64,000 nt of DNA, taken from contig NZ_CP076607.1 in NCBI RefSeq assembly GCF_018966525.1, positions 806,001-870,000 of the forward strand, in the 5' to 3' direction. Positions 39,384-48,431 of the stretch are shown piece by piece. The stretch is from Paenibacillus sophorae (GTDB lineage Bacteria; Bacillota; Bacilli; Paenibacillales; Paenibacillaceae). Position 1 is the first letter of the stretch; each line of letters opens with the position of its first letter. The notes beneath the pieces were generated by a model. It was given only the letters and a program-made list of their open reading frames with translations. It ran no database searches and was not told where the DNA came from. The translations under genes were made by a program, and so were the position numbers.

Positions 39384-40475
39384 ATGAACAAGACGAACAG
39401 ACTTGCACGCAAATGGGGAGCCGGAATGATCGCTGCTGGGATGCTGCTGGGAGGGACGTTTCTTCCTGGAGGGACGGGCTTGGCGGCGCCGGTTAAGTCA
39501 CAGGCTGACTATTCTCTGATTACCTTGAAATGGAATGGAACCATTACCCCGCAACAGGGCATTCACCAACAGGGAAAAGTATGGATTCCAATAACATTTC
39601 TGAAGAGTGTACTGGGCATGCAGATCACTTACAATAAGGCGGAAAATACCTATACGATCGGGCAGGGAGTCCGTCAAACTAAGCTGATGGTCTCTGAATA
39701 CGGAATTTCACTTGCAGTTAACGGTTATTTCATCAACGAGTATGAAGGCCGCAATATTAATAATCATCTCTACGTTCCATTCGGTTTGCTCAGCGATTAT
39801 TTGGGCTATCGTGGAGACTTTAACGCCTCCTCCGGTAGGCTGAACGTGATGAACAGACCGCTGAACGCGCTGACATTAACGACGGTTACATATGCCAAGG
39901 AGACGGACGGCGCAGCCATCAAGCTGGATTATCCGCAAATTTCAGGACTTGTGAGCGCGTCTGCACAGCAGAGCATCAATGATACGCTAAAAAAGGCCGC
40001 TATGAGCTTTGCAGCCGACGCAGGCCAGGCGATTGCCGAAAAAAACGAACAGGACCGCCCGTACGAATTCGACTCGAATTACGTGGTGACCTACAACCAG
40101 GATGGCGTGCTTAGCCTGGTCATGAGCCAATATGGCTATACCGGAGGCGCCCACGGAATGACTCTGCGCCAGGCGTTTACTTTCTCGCTCAAGGACGGCA
40201 AGCGTCTGCTATTGGGCGATTTGTTCAGAGCCAATCCGAACTACAAAAAACTGCTGAACGAGAAGGTAGGCAAGCAGCTTAAGGCGGATGCAGGTTATTT
40301 TGGCGGCTTTAACGGACTGAATACCGAGAAATATTTCTATCTTAAAGATGGCCGGGTCGTGCTCTTCTTTCAATTATATGAATATACGCCATATGCCGAG
40401 GGCTTCCCAGAGTTCACCTTCACCTTTAAAGAACTGCTCCCGAATGGAAGCAGTCCGTTCGCTGGCATAAAATAG
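39384..40475 (+). CDS. Secreted protein: copper-amine-oxidase-N-like plus DUF4163/DUF3298
   Basis: 363-aa exported protein. A signal peptide (residues 1-36, ending GLAAP) precedes a stalk-like domain resembling copper amine oxidase N-terminal repeats (GKVWIPITFLKSVLGM; NNHLYVPFGLLSDYLGY). The C-terminal half has DUF4163 (YPQISGL..SINDTLK) and DUF3298 (YGYTGGAHGMTLRQAFTF), the pair found in RsiV and PdaC-type proteins. No catalytic domain is visible, so a ligand- or peptidoglycan-binding role is likely but not shown. AAAGGAAG precedes the ATG. Confidence 0.85.
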   Translation: MNKTNRLARKWGAGMIAAGMLLGGTFLPGGTGLAAPVKSQADYSLITLKWNGTITPQQGIHQQGKVWIPITFLKSVLGMQITYNKAENTYTIGQGVRQTKLMVSEYGISLAVNGYFINEYEGRNINNHLYVPFGLLSDYLGYRGDFNASSGRLNVMNRPLNALTLTTVTYAKETDGAAIKLDYPQISGLVSASAQQSINDTLKKAAMSFAADAGQAIAEKNEQDRPYEFDSNYVVTYNQDGVLSLVMSQYGYTGGAHGMTLRQAFTFSLKDGKRLLLGDLFRANPNYKKLLNEKVGKQLKADAGYFGGFNGLNTEKYFYLKDGRVVLFFQLYEYTPYAEGFPEFTFTFKELLPNGSSPFAGIK

Positions 40476-40569
40476 TCTTCTGATACCGGATATTTCCCCG
40501 TAGCGCGCGCGAAATGCCGTTCATATGCTGAATGGTGACCGAGCTATAAGCGCGAGAGGGGGGAATGCC

Positions 40570-41217
40570 ATGGTTTATAATTATACGGCGATCGGCGATT
40601 CGCTGACGACCGGCTTCGGGGCGATGCCCGGCAGCGGCTTTGTTCCCGTGTATAGGCGGATGTCAGAGGTATCGCTCCGCAATTTTGTCGCCTATACGAA
40701 TCTGGGGATCAACGGCATGACTACAGCCGAACTAGAGCAGCGTGTCCGGTATAACTCGCTGTTTCGCCAATCGCTTCGTGAGGCGGATATTATCACCATT
40801 TCGATCGGCGGCAACGATTTGATCCATGCTGCCAAAGCGGTGGCTAGACACTCTAGTCCGCCATTTTCCATTTTTCAGACTACCCTGAAGGAATCCCGGC
40901 AGCATTTTGCGGGTATCATGGGGCAGATTTATCAGGCAAAGGCTGGAGCGGGCAAGCCTTACATTATCCGGATTATCGGATTATACAATCCCTATCCTCA
41001 GATGGAAGAGGCTTCGGGATGGGTGCAGCAGTTCAACCGCCAAATGGCTCAGTATAATAACCGGGTATGCGGCTTTGCCGATATTTACGGAGCGTTTACG
41101 GGACATGAGCGGCAACTGCTCTCTATCGATAATCTTCATCCGAACGGAAAAGGGTACCGTATCATTGCCGAACGGCTGCACAAGCTTGGATATGGCAATC
41201 TGCTCCGGACCTACTAA
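40570..41217 (+). CDS. GDSL/SGNH-type lipase or esterase
   Basis: 215-aa SGNH hydrolase. Block I GDSLTTGFG (Ser11), the block II Gly in NLGINGMT, block III GGNDL and block V DNLHPNGKGY with the catalytic Asp/His are visible. No signal peptide with this start, so it may be cytoplasmic or leaderless; resembles YpmR-type esterases. ATG 40570 is chosen, preceded by GAGGGGGG; an earlier in-frame ATG at 40525 lacks a site. Confidence 0.85.
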   Translation: MVYNYTAIGDSLTTGFGAMPGSGFVPVYRRMSEVSLRNFVAYTNLGINGMTTAELEQRVRYNSLFRQSLREADIITISIGGNDLIHAAKAVARHSSPPFSIFQTTLKESRQHFAGIMGQIYQAKAGAGKPYIIRIIGLYNPYPQMEEASGWVQQFNRQMAQYNNRVCGFADIYGAFTGHERQLLSIDNLHPNGKGYRIIAERLHKLGYGNLLRTY

Positions 41218-41224
41218 GGACGAA

Positions 41225-41263
41225 AAACACCCCTTGCTCACGATTAGTGGGCAAGGGGTGTTT
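41225..41263. terminator. Bidirectional terminator between the esterase gene and clpP
   Basis: AACACCCCTTGCTCAC pairs with GTGGGCAAGGGGTGTT around a 5-nt loop; A-rich left and T-rich right ends suit both strands. Confidence 0.85.
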
Positions 41264-41291
41264 GCGTGTTTGTGAAGGTTTGCCGGGTATG

Positions 41292-41888
41292 TTACACACT
41301 GACAGACTGCGGTTTTTCAATAACTTTATCAACGAGGCCGTATTCGGCGGCATCCGCGGCACTCATGAAGTAGTCGCGGTCCGTGTCCTTCTCGATGCGC
41401 TCAAGCGGCTGACCGGTGCGTTCTGCCAAAATACGGTTCAGTTTGTCGCGCATTTTCAGGATGCGGCGGGCACGAATTTCAATATCCGTAGCCTGCCCTT
41501 GGGCACCACCCAGCGGTTGGTGAATCATAATCTCGCTGTTCGGCAGCGCATAGCGTTTGCCCTTCGCTCCGGCGTTAAGCAGGAAGGCGCCCATGGAAGC
41601 GGCAAGTCCGACGCAGATTGTGGATACATCCGGCTTGATGTACTGCATCGTATCAAAAATCGCCATGCCAGCGGTGATGGATCCGCCCGGGCTGTTAATG
41701 TACAAAGAAATATCTTTTTCCGGGTCCTCGGCGGCCAGGAAAAGCATTTGTGCGATGATGGAATTGGCTACCACGTCATTGACCTCAGTTCCAAGGAAAA
41801 TGATGCGGTCCTTTAACAGGCGGGAATAGATGTCATAAGCCCGCTCGCCTCGGCTGCTTTGTTCTACGACCATAGGAATGTAACTCAC
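41292..41888 (-). CDS. clpP: ATP-dependent Clp protease proteolytic subunit
   Basis: 198-aa serine peptidase forming the tetradecameric core of ClpXP/ClpCP. Catalytic triad Ser98 (GLAASMGA), His123 (IMIHQPLGG) and Asp172 (DTDRDYFM) is complete. The start is GTG 41888, eight bases after AGGAGG, giving the N-terminus SYIPMVVEQ. Two CtsR boxes overlap its promoter about 100-140 bp upstream, so it should be induced by heat and protein stress. Confidence 0.98.
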   Translation of the reverse strand: MSYIPMVVEQSSRGERAYDIYSRLLKDRIIFLGTEVNDVVANSIIAQMLFLAAEDPEKDISLYINSPGGSITAGMAIFDTMQYIKPDVSTICVGLAASMGAFLLNAGAKGKRYALPNSEIMIHQPLGGAQGQATDIEIRARRILKMRDKLNRILAERTGQPLERIEKDTDRDYFMSAADAAEYGLVDKVIEKPQSVSV

Positions 41889-41968
41889 GTGGAAAACCTC
41901 CTTAAATTAGATCTTCAAAAATGGATTTCGTTATAGCGTTTTTTCTTAACTGTTACCGTATTACCCAC

Positions 41969-41997
41969 ATGATAAACAAATTCAAACAAAAAGTCAA
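41969..41997 (-). promoter_or_regulatory. clpP promoter
   Basis: Minus strand TTGACT (41997-41992), 17-bp spacer, TATCAT (41974-41969). The -35 box lies inside the first CtsR half-site. Confidence 0.75.
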
Positions 41998-42030
41998 AGA
42001 AAGTCAAACGAAAAGTCAAAGAAAGTCAAA
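41992..42030 (-). promoter_or_regulatory. Tandem CtsR operators
   Basis: Two identical copies of AGTCAAAGAAAGTCAAA (41992-42008 and 42014-42030), each fitting the CtsR heptad repeat RGTCAAANANRGTCAAA, 22 bp apart, overlapping the clpP -35 box. 42031-42102 is otherwise featureless. Confidence 0.9.
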
Positions 42031-42102
42031 CTCATCATAAAAAAAAGCGCCAATTCATGGCGCACTGTGTTAAATAATCTAGGTTTGGTTAAACAAATAA
42101 TG

Positions 42103-42177
42103 TGGCGCGCCCGCCAAGAATCGAACTTGGATCTCAGGCTTCGGAGGCCTACGTCATATCCATTGGACCACGGGCGC
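42103..42177 (-). tRNA. tRNA-Arg(CCG)
   Basis: 75 nt on the minus strand, acceptor GCGCCCG/CGGGCGC, anticodon CCG in loop CTCCGAA, TTCGATT T-loop, CCA encoded. Same place beside clpP as a tRNA-Arg in B. subtilis. Confidence 0.95.
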
Positions 42178-42319
42178 AACAGAAATTATTATAATATAAA
42201 ATTTCGACTAATGCAACTCTTATTAATCATATAGGTCATAGGGACCGGCTCTTCGCCGCCGAAATGTACAGGTTTATGTATAAGAAGAAAAGAGGGTGAG
42301 AATTCTACTTTCGGAGCCC

Positions 42320-42348
42320 TTGCGTTCAGGGGAATATTTGGGTAGAAT
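42320..42348 (+). promoter_or_regulatory. cggR operon promoter
   Basis: TTGCGT (42320-42325), 17-bp spacer, TAGAAT (42343-42348), just ahead of the CggR operator. Confidence 0.7.
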
Positions 42349-42354
42349 ACTTAG

Positions 42355-42390
42355 TGGGACTTAAAAAGTTATCCCGGGACGTTTTAAGAC
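42355..42390 (+). promoter_or_regulatory. CggR operator
   Basis: Two direct half-sites 20 bp apart, TGGGAC-N6-AGTT (42355-42370) and CGGGAC-N6-AGAC (42375-42390), with a 4-bp gap. This reproduces the spacing of the known CggR operator (CGGGAC-N6-TGTC twice with N4). It begins 7 bp after the -10 box, the roadblock/repression position. Confidence 0.88.
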
Positions 42391-42438
42391 CATAGAGAAG
42401 GGGTCAGAAGAGAAAGACGAAGTTGCAGGAGTGAAAGT

Positions 42439-43515
42439 ATGCGTGACTTATTAGAAATCCAAAAGCAGCTTCTGCCTGATCTCATGGAAACCCTCAAACG
42501 ACGGTATACGATTCTTCATCAGATCCTGTTGTCCGATATTATCGGCCGCAGAACGCTCGCCGCTTCGCTTGATATGACCGAACGGGTTCTGCGTGCGGAA
42601 ACGGACCTTCTGAAATCGCAGGGGCTCATCGAGATCGAGAGCGTAGGCATGCGGATCAGCGATGCCGGCCGGAAACTGCTTGACTTGTTGGAGCCGCTCG
42701 CCAAGAGTTTGTTTGGCCTGGAGGATCTGGAAGAAAGAATTCGTTTGAGTTACGGTTTGAAGAAAGTTATTGTGGTTCCGGGCGATTGCGAAGTGTCACC
42801 GTTTACCAAGAGAGAACTCGGAAGAGCAGGAGCGAGAGCGTTGCTCGGCGTAATGAGAGCCGATGACACGGTTGCCGTCACCGGAGGTTCGACGCTGTCC
42901 GAATTGGCTGAGCAGATGACCACACCCTTGTCCGTGTCCTATCGGGACGCCTTGATCGTGCCCGCCAGAGGAGGACTTGGTGAGAGCGTGGAATTTCAGG
43001 CCAATACCATCGCTTCGACGGTAGCCAAGCGGATTGGAGCACATTACCGCCTACTGCATGTGCCGGACTTGCTCAGCGAGGAAGCCTTTCTATCGCTGGC
43101 CCATGAACCGAACATTTCAGAAATCGTACAGATTATCCGCCGTTCAAGAATTATCGTTCATGGAATCGGAGATGCCTTGGAAATGACCCGTCGCCGTAGA
43201 CTTGACGAGGAGACGATCACCAAGATCAAGAACGCCGGCGCCGTTGCCGAATCCTTCGGCCACTACTTTAACGAGCAGGGTGAAGTGGTGCACTCCATGC
43301 TGACTATGGGACTGCGCCTAGAGGATATCGTGCGGACGGAAATTGTAATTGGCATCGCCGGAGGCAAGCGGAAGGCCAAAGCCATTCACGCTGTGCTGCG
43401 GTTCGGCCAAGAAGACATACTTGTCATAGATGAAGCCGCCGCGGCCGAAATCGTCAAGCAAATTGACGAACAGAATGCCGCAGCCCCGCAATCTTCCTAT
43501 TATGGCGAGCACTAG
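42439..43515 (+). CDS. cggR: Central glycolytic genes regulator CggR
   Basis: 358-aa SorC-family repressor with an N-terminal winged HTH (RRTLAASLDMTERVLRAETDLLKSQGLIE, about 35-65) and a C-terminal phospho-sugar-binding domain (VTGGSTLSELAEQM, MLTMGLRLEDI, GIAGGKRKAKAIHAVLR). Fructose-1,6-bisphosphate is the inducer in Bacillus. It sits at the head of gapA-pgk-tpiA-gpmI-eno and represses its own promoter through the operator at 42355-42390. Confidence 0.95.
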   Translation: MRDLLEIQKQLLPDLMETLKRRYTILHQILLSDIIGRRTLAASLDMTERVLRAETDLLKSQGLIEIESVGMRISDAGRKLLDLLEPLAKSLFGLEDLEERIRLSYGLKKVIVVPGDCEVSPFTKRELGRAGARALLGVMRADDTVAVTGGSTLSELAEQMTTPLSVSYRDALIVPARGGLGESVEFQANTIASTVAKRIGAHYRLLHVPDLLSEEAFLSLAHEPNISEIVQIIRRSRIIVHGIGDALEMTRRRRLDEETITKIKNAGAVAESFGHYFNEQGEVVHSMLTMGLRLEDIVRTEIVIGIAGGKRKAKAIHAVLRFGQEDILVIDEAAAAEIVKQIDEQNAAAPQSSYYGEH

Positions 43516-43546
43516 CATTATTATGCTTCATACTTAGTGTTGTCTT

Positions 43547-43566
43547 GACAAACCCTATGGTTTGTC
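43547..43566 (+). promoter_or_regulatory. Stem-loop between cggR and gapA
   Basis: GACAAACC-CTAT-GGTTTGTC, a perfect 8-bp stem with no following T run, 38 bp before gapA. In B. subtilis the cggR-gapA mRNA is cut upstream of a stem-loop that stabilises gapA; this hairpin is well placed for the same role. Confidence 0.6.
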
Positions 43567-43604
43567 TTGAATAAATAAAAATGAATTTTAGGAGGAACTA
43601 TTCA

Positions 43605-44615
43605 ATGACTGTAAAAGTAGGTATTAACGGATTTGGACGTATTGGCCGCCTCGCATTCCGCCGTATTCAAGACGTGGAAGGAATCGAAGTTGTAGCGATC
43701 AATGACCTTACCGATGCCAAGATGCTGGCGCACTTGTTAAAATATGATACATCGCAAGGCAAATTCCAAGGCGACGTTGAAGTTCACGACGGATTCTTCA
43801 AAGTGAACGGCAAGGAAGTTAAAGTTCTGGCTAACCGCAACCCTGAAGAACTGCCTTGGGGCGACCTGGGCGTAGATATCGTTCTGGAGTGCACAGGATT
43901 CTTCACTTCCAAAGAAAAAGCTGAGCTTCACCTGAAAGGCGGAGCGAAAAAAGTCGTTATCTCCGCTCCGGCTACCGGCGACATGAAGACTGTTGTTTAC
44001 AACGTTAACCACGACATTCTTGACGGTTCCGAAACAGTTATTTCCGGCGCTTCCTGCACAACGAACTGCCTGGCTCCAATGGCTAAAGTCCTGAACGACA
44101 AGTTCGGCATTATTGAAGGCCTGATGACTACAATCCACGCTTACACCGGCGACCAAAACACGCTGGACGCTCCGCATGCTAAAGGCGACTTCAGACGCGC
44201 CCGCGCTGCAGCTGAGAACATCGTTCCTAACACGACTGGCGCTGCCAAAGCGATCGGCCTGGTTATTCCTGAGCTGAAAGGCAAACTCGACGGTGCCGCT
44301 CAACGCGTACCGGTGCCTACTGGTTCCCTGACTGAGCTGGTTACTGTTCTGAACAAGACTGTAACGGCTGACGAAATCAACGCAGCAATGAAAGAAGCTT
44401 CCGATCCAGATACTTACGGATACACTGAAGACGAAATCGTATCCTCCGATATCAAGGGTCTGACTTTCGGATCCCTGTTCGACGCTACACAAACCAAAGT
44501 AATTACTGTTGGCGACAAACAGCTCGTTAAGACTGTTGCTTGGTACGACAATGAAATGTCCTACACCGCTCAACTCGTTCGTACGCTCGAACACTTCGCA
44601 AAACTGGCTAAATAA
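43605..44615 (+). CDS. gapA: Glyceraldehyde-3-phosphate dehydrogenase, glycolytic
   Basis: 336-aa NAD-dependent GAPDH. Rossmann motif INGFGRIGR (7-15), Asp in AINDLTD selecting NAD, catalytic Cys151 in SCTTNCLAP, and His in the ATTATxxxT-equivalent region are conserved. AGGAGG at 43590-43595 precedes ATG 43605; the ORF extends further upstream but without a site. Codons are strongly optimised (C/A-ending) as for an abundant protein. Confidence 0.98.
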   Translation: MTVKVGINGFGRIGRLAFRRIQDVEGIEVVAINDLTDAKMLAHLLKYDTSQGKFQGDVEVHDGFFKVNGKEVKVLANRNPEELPWGDLGVDIVLECTGFFTSKEKAELHLKGGAKKVVISAPATGDMKTVVYNVNHDILDGSETVISGASCTTNCLAPMAKVLNDKFGIIEGLMTTIHAYTGDQNTLDAPHAKGDFRRARAAAENIVPNTTGAAKAIGLVIPELKGKLDGAAQRVPVPTGSLTELVTVLNKTVTADEINAAMKEASDPDTYGYTEDEIVSSDIKGLTFGSLFDATQTKVITVGDKQLVKTVAWYDNEMSYTAQLVRTLEHFAKLAK

Positions 44616-44642
44616 TTCGAGATTTTATATAGCATCATCCAT

Positions 44643-44678
44643 AGAGCGGAAACAGCAGTTTATTGTTTCCGCTCTTTT
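44643..44678 (+). terminator. Hairpin terminator between gapA and pgk
   Basis: AGAGCGGAAACA pairs with TGTTTCCGCTCT, followed by a short T run. Probably a partial terminator that lowers pgk-eno relative to gapA. 44679-44849 holds no gene, with a possible TATGAT -10 at 44715. Confidence 0.8.
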
Positions 44679-44849
44679 CCGAAATATTAGATAATCGCAG
44701 CTATTAACAATTCCTATGATATAAGCCTTTTCGGAAAAACGGATGCCGTTCCTACTAGAATGACGCAGCCGTTTCTTCTTGATGCAAACTCTGTGCGTTT
44801 GCCCAGAATTCCAAAAGTGGAACAATTTCGGGTATGGAGGGAAATAGTC

Positions 44850-46031
44850 ATGAGCAAAAAAAGTGTCCGTGATGTAGAAGTAACAGGCAAACGCGTATTT
44901 GTCCGCGTGGATTTCAATGTGCCGCTCGAAGACGGTAAAATTACCGACGATACGCGTATTCGCGAAACGCTTCCTACGATTAAATATTTGATCGAAAATG
45001 GGGCCAAACTTATTCTAGCGAGCCATATGGGCCGTCCGAAAGGCCAATTTGTCGATTCCATGCGACTGACTCCAGCCGCAGAACGCCTGTCCGAGCTGCT
45101 CGGCAAACCGGTTGCCAAAGCGGACGAAGCGGTTGGCGAAGCGGTAAAAGCAAAAATTGCCGAACTGAAAGACGGCGACGTTCTGGTGCTTGAGAATGTC
45201 CGTTTCTATCCGGGCGAAGAGAAGAATGATCCGGAGCTTGCGAAGCAGTTCGCCGAGCTGGCCGATCTGTTCGTCAATGACGCATTCGGCGCGGCGCACC
45301 GTGCGCATGCTTCGACCGAAGGCATCGCCCATTACCTGCCGGCTGTATCCGGACTTCTGATGGAGAAAGAATTGAACGTACTGGGCAAAGCCCTCTCCAA
45401 TCCGGAGCGTCCTTTCACCGCGATTATCGGCGGTTCGAAAGTTAAAGACAAGATTGATGTTATCGACAACCTGCTGACTCTGGCAGACAACGTGCTGATC
45501 GGCGGAGGCCTGTCTTACACGTTCTCCAAAGCTCAAGGCTACGAAGTCGGAAAATCCCTGCTCGACGAAGAAAAAATCGATACCGCTCTTGTCTTTATCG
45601 AAAAAGCAAAAAAACTTGGCAAGAACTTCCTGCTGCCGGTTGACGCTGTAGTAGCCGATAAGTTCGGCGCCGACGCCAACACCAAGACTGTTGACATTAG
45701 CGAAATCCCTGCGGATTGGCTCGGTCTGGATATCGGTCCTAAAACGGCTGCATTGTATGCGGACGTTATCAAGAACTCCAAACTTGTTGTATGGAACGGA
45801 CCGATGGGCGTATTTGAAATCGATATTTTCGCTGAAGGTACGAAAGCGGTGGCTGAAGCCTGCGCGAAGACTGAAGGATATACCGTTATCGGTGGCGGCG
45901 ACTCCGCTGCAGCAGCCGAAAAATTCAAGCTGGCCGATCAAATGGACCATATCTCCACCGGCGGCGGAGCATCGCTTGAATTCATGGAAGGCAAAGCTCT
46001 TCCTGGCGTAGTGGCGCTGAACGATAAGTAA
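44850..46031 (+). CDS. pgk: Phosphoglycerate kinase
   Basis: 393-aa glycolytic kinase converting 1,3-bisphosphoglycerate and ADP to 3-phosphoglycerate and ATP. N-terminal RVDFNVPL (substrate Arg/Asp), SHMGRPKG, and the nucleotide loop GGGDSAAA near the C-terminus are present. Length usual. ATG 44850 after TGGAGGG. Followed by tpiA after 26 bp. Confidence 0.98.
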   Translation: MSKKSVRDVEVTGKRVFVRVDFNVPLEDGKITDDTRIRETLPTIKYLIENGAKLILASHMGRPKGQFVDSMRLTPAAERLSELLGKPVAKADEAVGEAVKAKIAELKDGDVLVLENVRFYPGEEKNDPELAKQFAELADLFVNDAFGAAHRAHASTEGIAHYLPAVSGLLMEKELNVLGKALSNPERPFTAIIGGSKVKDKIDVIDNLLTLADNVLIGGGLSYTFSKAQGYEVGKSLLDEEKIDTALVFIEKAKKLGKNFLLPVDAVVADKFGADANTKTVDISEIPADWLGLDIGPKTAALYADVIKNSKLVVWNGPMGVFEIDIFAEGTKAVAEACAKTEGYTVIGGGDSAAAAEKFKLADQMDHISTGGGASLEFMEGKALPGVVALNDK

Positions 46032-46057
46032 GACGATAGAGGGAGGCAAGCTCTGCT

Positions 46058-46813
46058 ATGAGTAGAACACCAATTATTGCCGGAAACTGGAAAATGTTCA
46101 AGACCGTTCCGGAAGCCGAAGGCTTTTTCGCCGAAGTTAAGGGCAAGGCCGAAGTGGATGGCGTGGAAACGGTAATCTGCGCTCCGTTCACCAACCTGCC
46201 GGCTCTGACGAAAGCGGCTCAAGGTACAAGCATCAAAATCGGCGCACAGAACCTTCATTTCGAAGACAACGGCGCTTATACGGGTGAAATCAGCGGTGTT
46301 ATGCTGAAGGATCTCGGTGTAGACTATGTCATTCTCGGCCACTCCGAGCGCCGCGCTTATTTCGGCGAAACGGACGAAATCGTGAACAAGAAAATGCACG
46401 CGGCATTCCGCCACGGTATTACTCCAATCGTATGCGTAGGCGAGAAGCTCGAAGAGCGCGAAGCCGACCAAACGAAGGAAGTTTGCAAAGTGCAAACCGA
46501 AGGCGCGTTCCAAGGTCTCAGCGCGGAGCAGGCAGCCCAAACCGTTATCGCCTATGAGCCAATCTGGGCTATCGGTACCGGCAAATCCTCCACTTCGGCG
46601 GATGCCAACGAGGTTATCGCTTACATCCGCAGCCTGATCAAGGACTTGTACGACGAAGCGACTGCCGAAGCAATCCGCATTCAGTACGGCGGAAGTGTGA
46701 AGCCTGAGAACGTTACCGAATACATGGGCCAAAGCGACATCGACGGCGCTCTCGTCGGCGGTGCAAGCCTGCAGCCTGGTTCCTTCGTTCAACTTGTTGA
46801 GGGGGCGAAGTAA
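46058..46813 (+). CDS. tpiA: Triosephosphate isomerase
   Basis: 251-aa TIM barrel. Catalytic Lys in AGNWKM (start), His in ILGHSERR and Glu in YEPIWAIGTGK are intact; phosphate loop GGASL near the end. The stop overlaps the gpmI start by one base (TAATG). Confidence 0.98.
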   Translation: MSRTPIIAGNWKMFKTVPEAEGFFAEVKGKAEVDGVETVICAPFTNLPALTKAAQGTSIKIGAQNLHFEDNGAYTGEISGVMLKDLGVDYVILGHSERRAYFGETDEIVNKKMHAAFRHGITPIVCVGEKLEEREADQTKEVCKVQTEGAFQGLSAEQAAQTVIAYEPIWAIGTGKSSTSADANEVIAYIRSLIKDLYDEATAEAIRIQYGGSVKPENVTEYMGQSDIDGALVGGASLQPGSFVQLVEGAK

Positions 46814-48357
46814 TGTCAGCACCAAGACCCGTAGCATTGATTATCATGGACGGTTTCGGTCTGCGTAATACTGCGGAAGGCAACGCCGTCGCTCAGGCGA
46901 ACAAACCCAACTACGACCGTTACCTGAAGCAGTATCCCAATACAACGCTTACCGCCTCCGGCGAAGCCGTAGGACTTCCGGAAGGCCAAATGGGTAACTC
47001 CGAAGTGGGGCATCTTAATATCGGTGCGGGCCGGATCGTATATCAAGATTTGACCCGTATTGATAAATCCATTCGCGACGGAGAATTTTTTGAGAATGAA
47101 ACTTTGGTGGAAGCGGTAAGACATGCCAAGTCGACTGGCAAAAAGCTTCACCTGTACGCGCTTGTATCCGACGGAGGGGTACACAGCCATATCAATCACC
47201 TGTTCGCTATGCTGGAGCTTGCCAAAAAGGAAGAGATGAACGACGTGTTCATCCACGCCTTCATGGACGGCCGCGACGTACCGCCGAGCAGCGGCCAGCA
47301 ATTCGTTCAAGCTCTTATCTCCAAGATCGAGGAACTTGGCGTAGGCAAAATCGCTACGGTATCCGGACGTTACTTCGCGATGGACCGCGACAAACGTTGG
47401 GATCGCGTGGAGAAGGCCTACCGTGCAATGGTTTATGGCGAAGGACCGAAATTTTCGGATGCATTGCAGGCGATCACAGCCTCGTACCAGAATTCCGTGT
47501 ATGATGAATTCGTTGAGCCTTGCGTTATCGTGGACGGCGAAGGCAAGCCGGTAACGACTGTCGAAAGCGGCGATTCCGTCGTGTTCCTGAACTTCCGTCC
47601 GGACCGCGCTATTCAGCTGTCCCAGGTGTTCACGAACGCTGATTTCCGCGGCTTTGATCGTGGACCGCTGTTCCCGCAGGATCTTCACTTTGTCTGCCTG
47701 ACTACATTCAGTGAAACGGTGCAGGGCTATGTCGCCTACAAGCCGAAGAATCTGGACAACACGCTGGGCGAGGTTCTGGTACAGAACAACAAGAAGCAGC
47801 TGCGCATTGCGGAGACCGAGAAGTATCCGCACGTAACCTTCTTCTTCAGCGGCGGCCGCGACGTGGAACTGCCGGGAGAGACCCGTATTCTGATCAACTC
47901 CCCGAAAGTGGCAACCTATGACCTGCAGCCGGAGATGAGCGCCTACGAGGTGGCTGCGGCTTGCGTGGCCGAGATCGAAGCGGAAAAACATGATGCCATC
48001 ATTCTGAACTTCGCTAATCCCGACATGGTCGGCCACTCCGGCATGCTGGAACCGACCATTAAAGCGGTTGAAGTAACAGACGAATGTGTAGGCAAAGTGG
48101 TAGACGCAGTTCTTGCCAAAGGTGGCGTAACAATCATTATTGCTGACCACGGCAACGCTGATATGGTATTCGACGAGGAAGGCCGTCCGTTTACAGCGCA
48201 TACGACCAACCCGGTTCCGTTCATTGTGACCGCTGAGAACGTTGTGCTTCGTGAGCATGGCATTCTCGCGGATGTGGCGCCGACGATTCTCGATCTGATG
48301 GGAATTCCGCAGCCTGCGGAAATGACCGGACAATCCATGATCGTAAGCCGCAAGTAA
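46813..48357 (+). CDS. gpmI: Phosphoglycerate mutase, cofactor-independent
   Basis: 514-aa Mn-dependent iPGM converting 3-PGA to 2-PGA. Metal/phosphoserine block QMGNSEVGHLNIG, alkaline-phosphatase-like start IIMDGFG and C-terminal ADHGNADMV, then HTTNPVPF are typical. Mn dependence lets sporulating cells shut the step by pH. Starts with the tpiA stop overlapped by one base. Confidence 0.97.
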   Translation: MSAPRPVALIIMDGFGLRNTAEGNAVAQANKPNYDRYLKQYPNTTLTASGEAVGLPEGQMGNSEVGHLNIGAGRIVYQDLTRIDKSIRDGEFFENETLVEAVRHAKSTGKKLHLYALVSDGGVHSHINHLFAMLELAKKEEMNDVFIHAFMDGRDVPPSSGQQFVQALISKIEELGVGKIATVSGRYFAMDRDKRWDRVEKAYRAMVYGEGPKFSDALQAITASYQNSVYDEFVEPCVIVDGEGKPVTTVESGDSVVFLNFRPDRAIQLSQVFTNADFRGFDRGPLFPQDLHFVCLTTFSETVQGYVAYKPKNLDNTLGEVLVQNNKKQLRIAETEKYPHVTFFFSGGRDVELPGETRILINSPKVATYDLQPEMSAYEVAAACVAEIEAEKHDAIILNFANPDMVGHSGMLEPTIKAVEVTDECVGKVVDAVLAKGGVTIIIADHGNADMVFDEEGRPFTAHTTNPVPFIVTAENVVLREHGILADVAPTILDLMGIPQPAEMTGQSMIVSRK

Positions 48358-48431
48358 CAGGGTAAGACTGTAAGGTTCAAGACAATGTTTTAAGCAAGAC
48401 CCAATTTTGTTAATAAAGGAGAATGACTCAA

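Noticed and set aside
41941..42060. Repeated GTCAAA motifs as a CRISPR-like or microsatellite array
   Set aside because: The repeats fit CtsR heptads over a clpP promoter with exact spacing, a simpler explanation.
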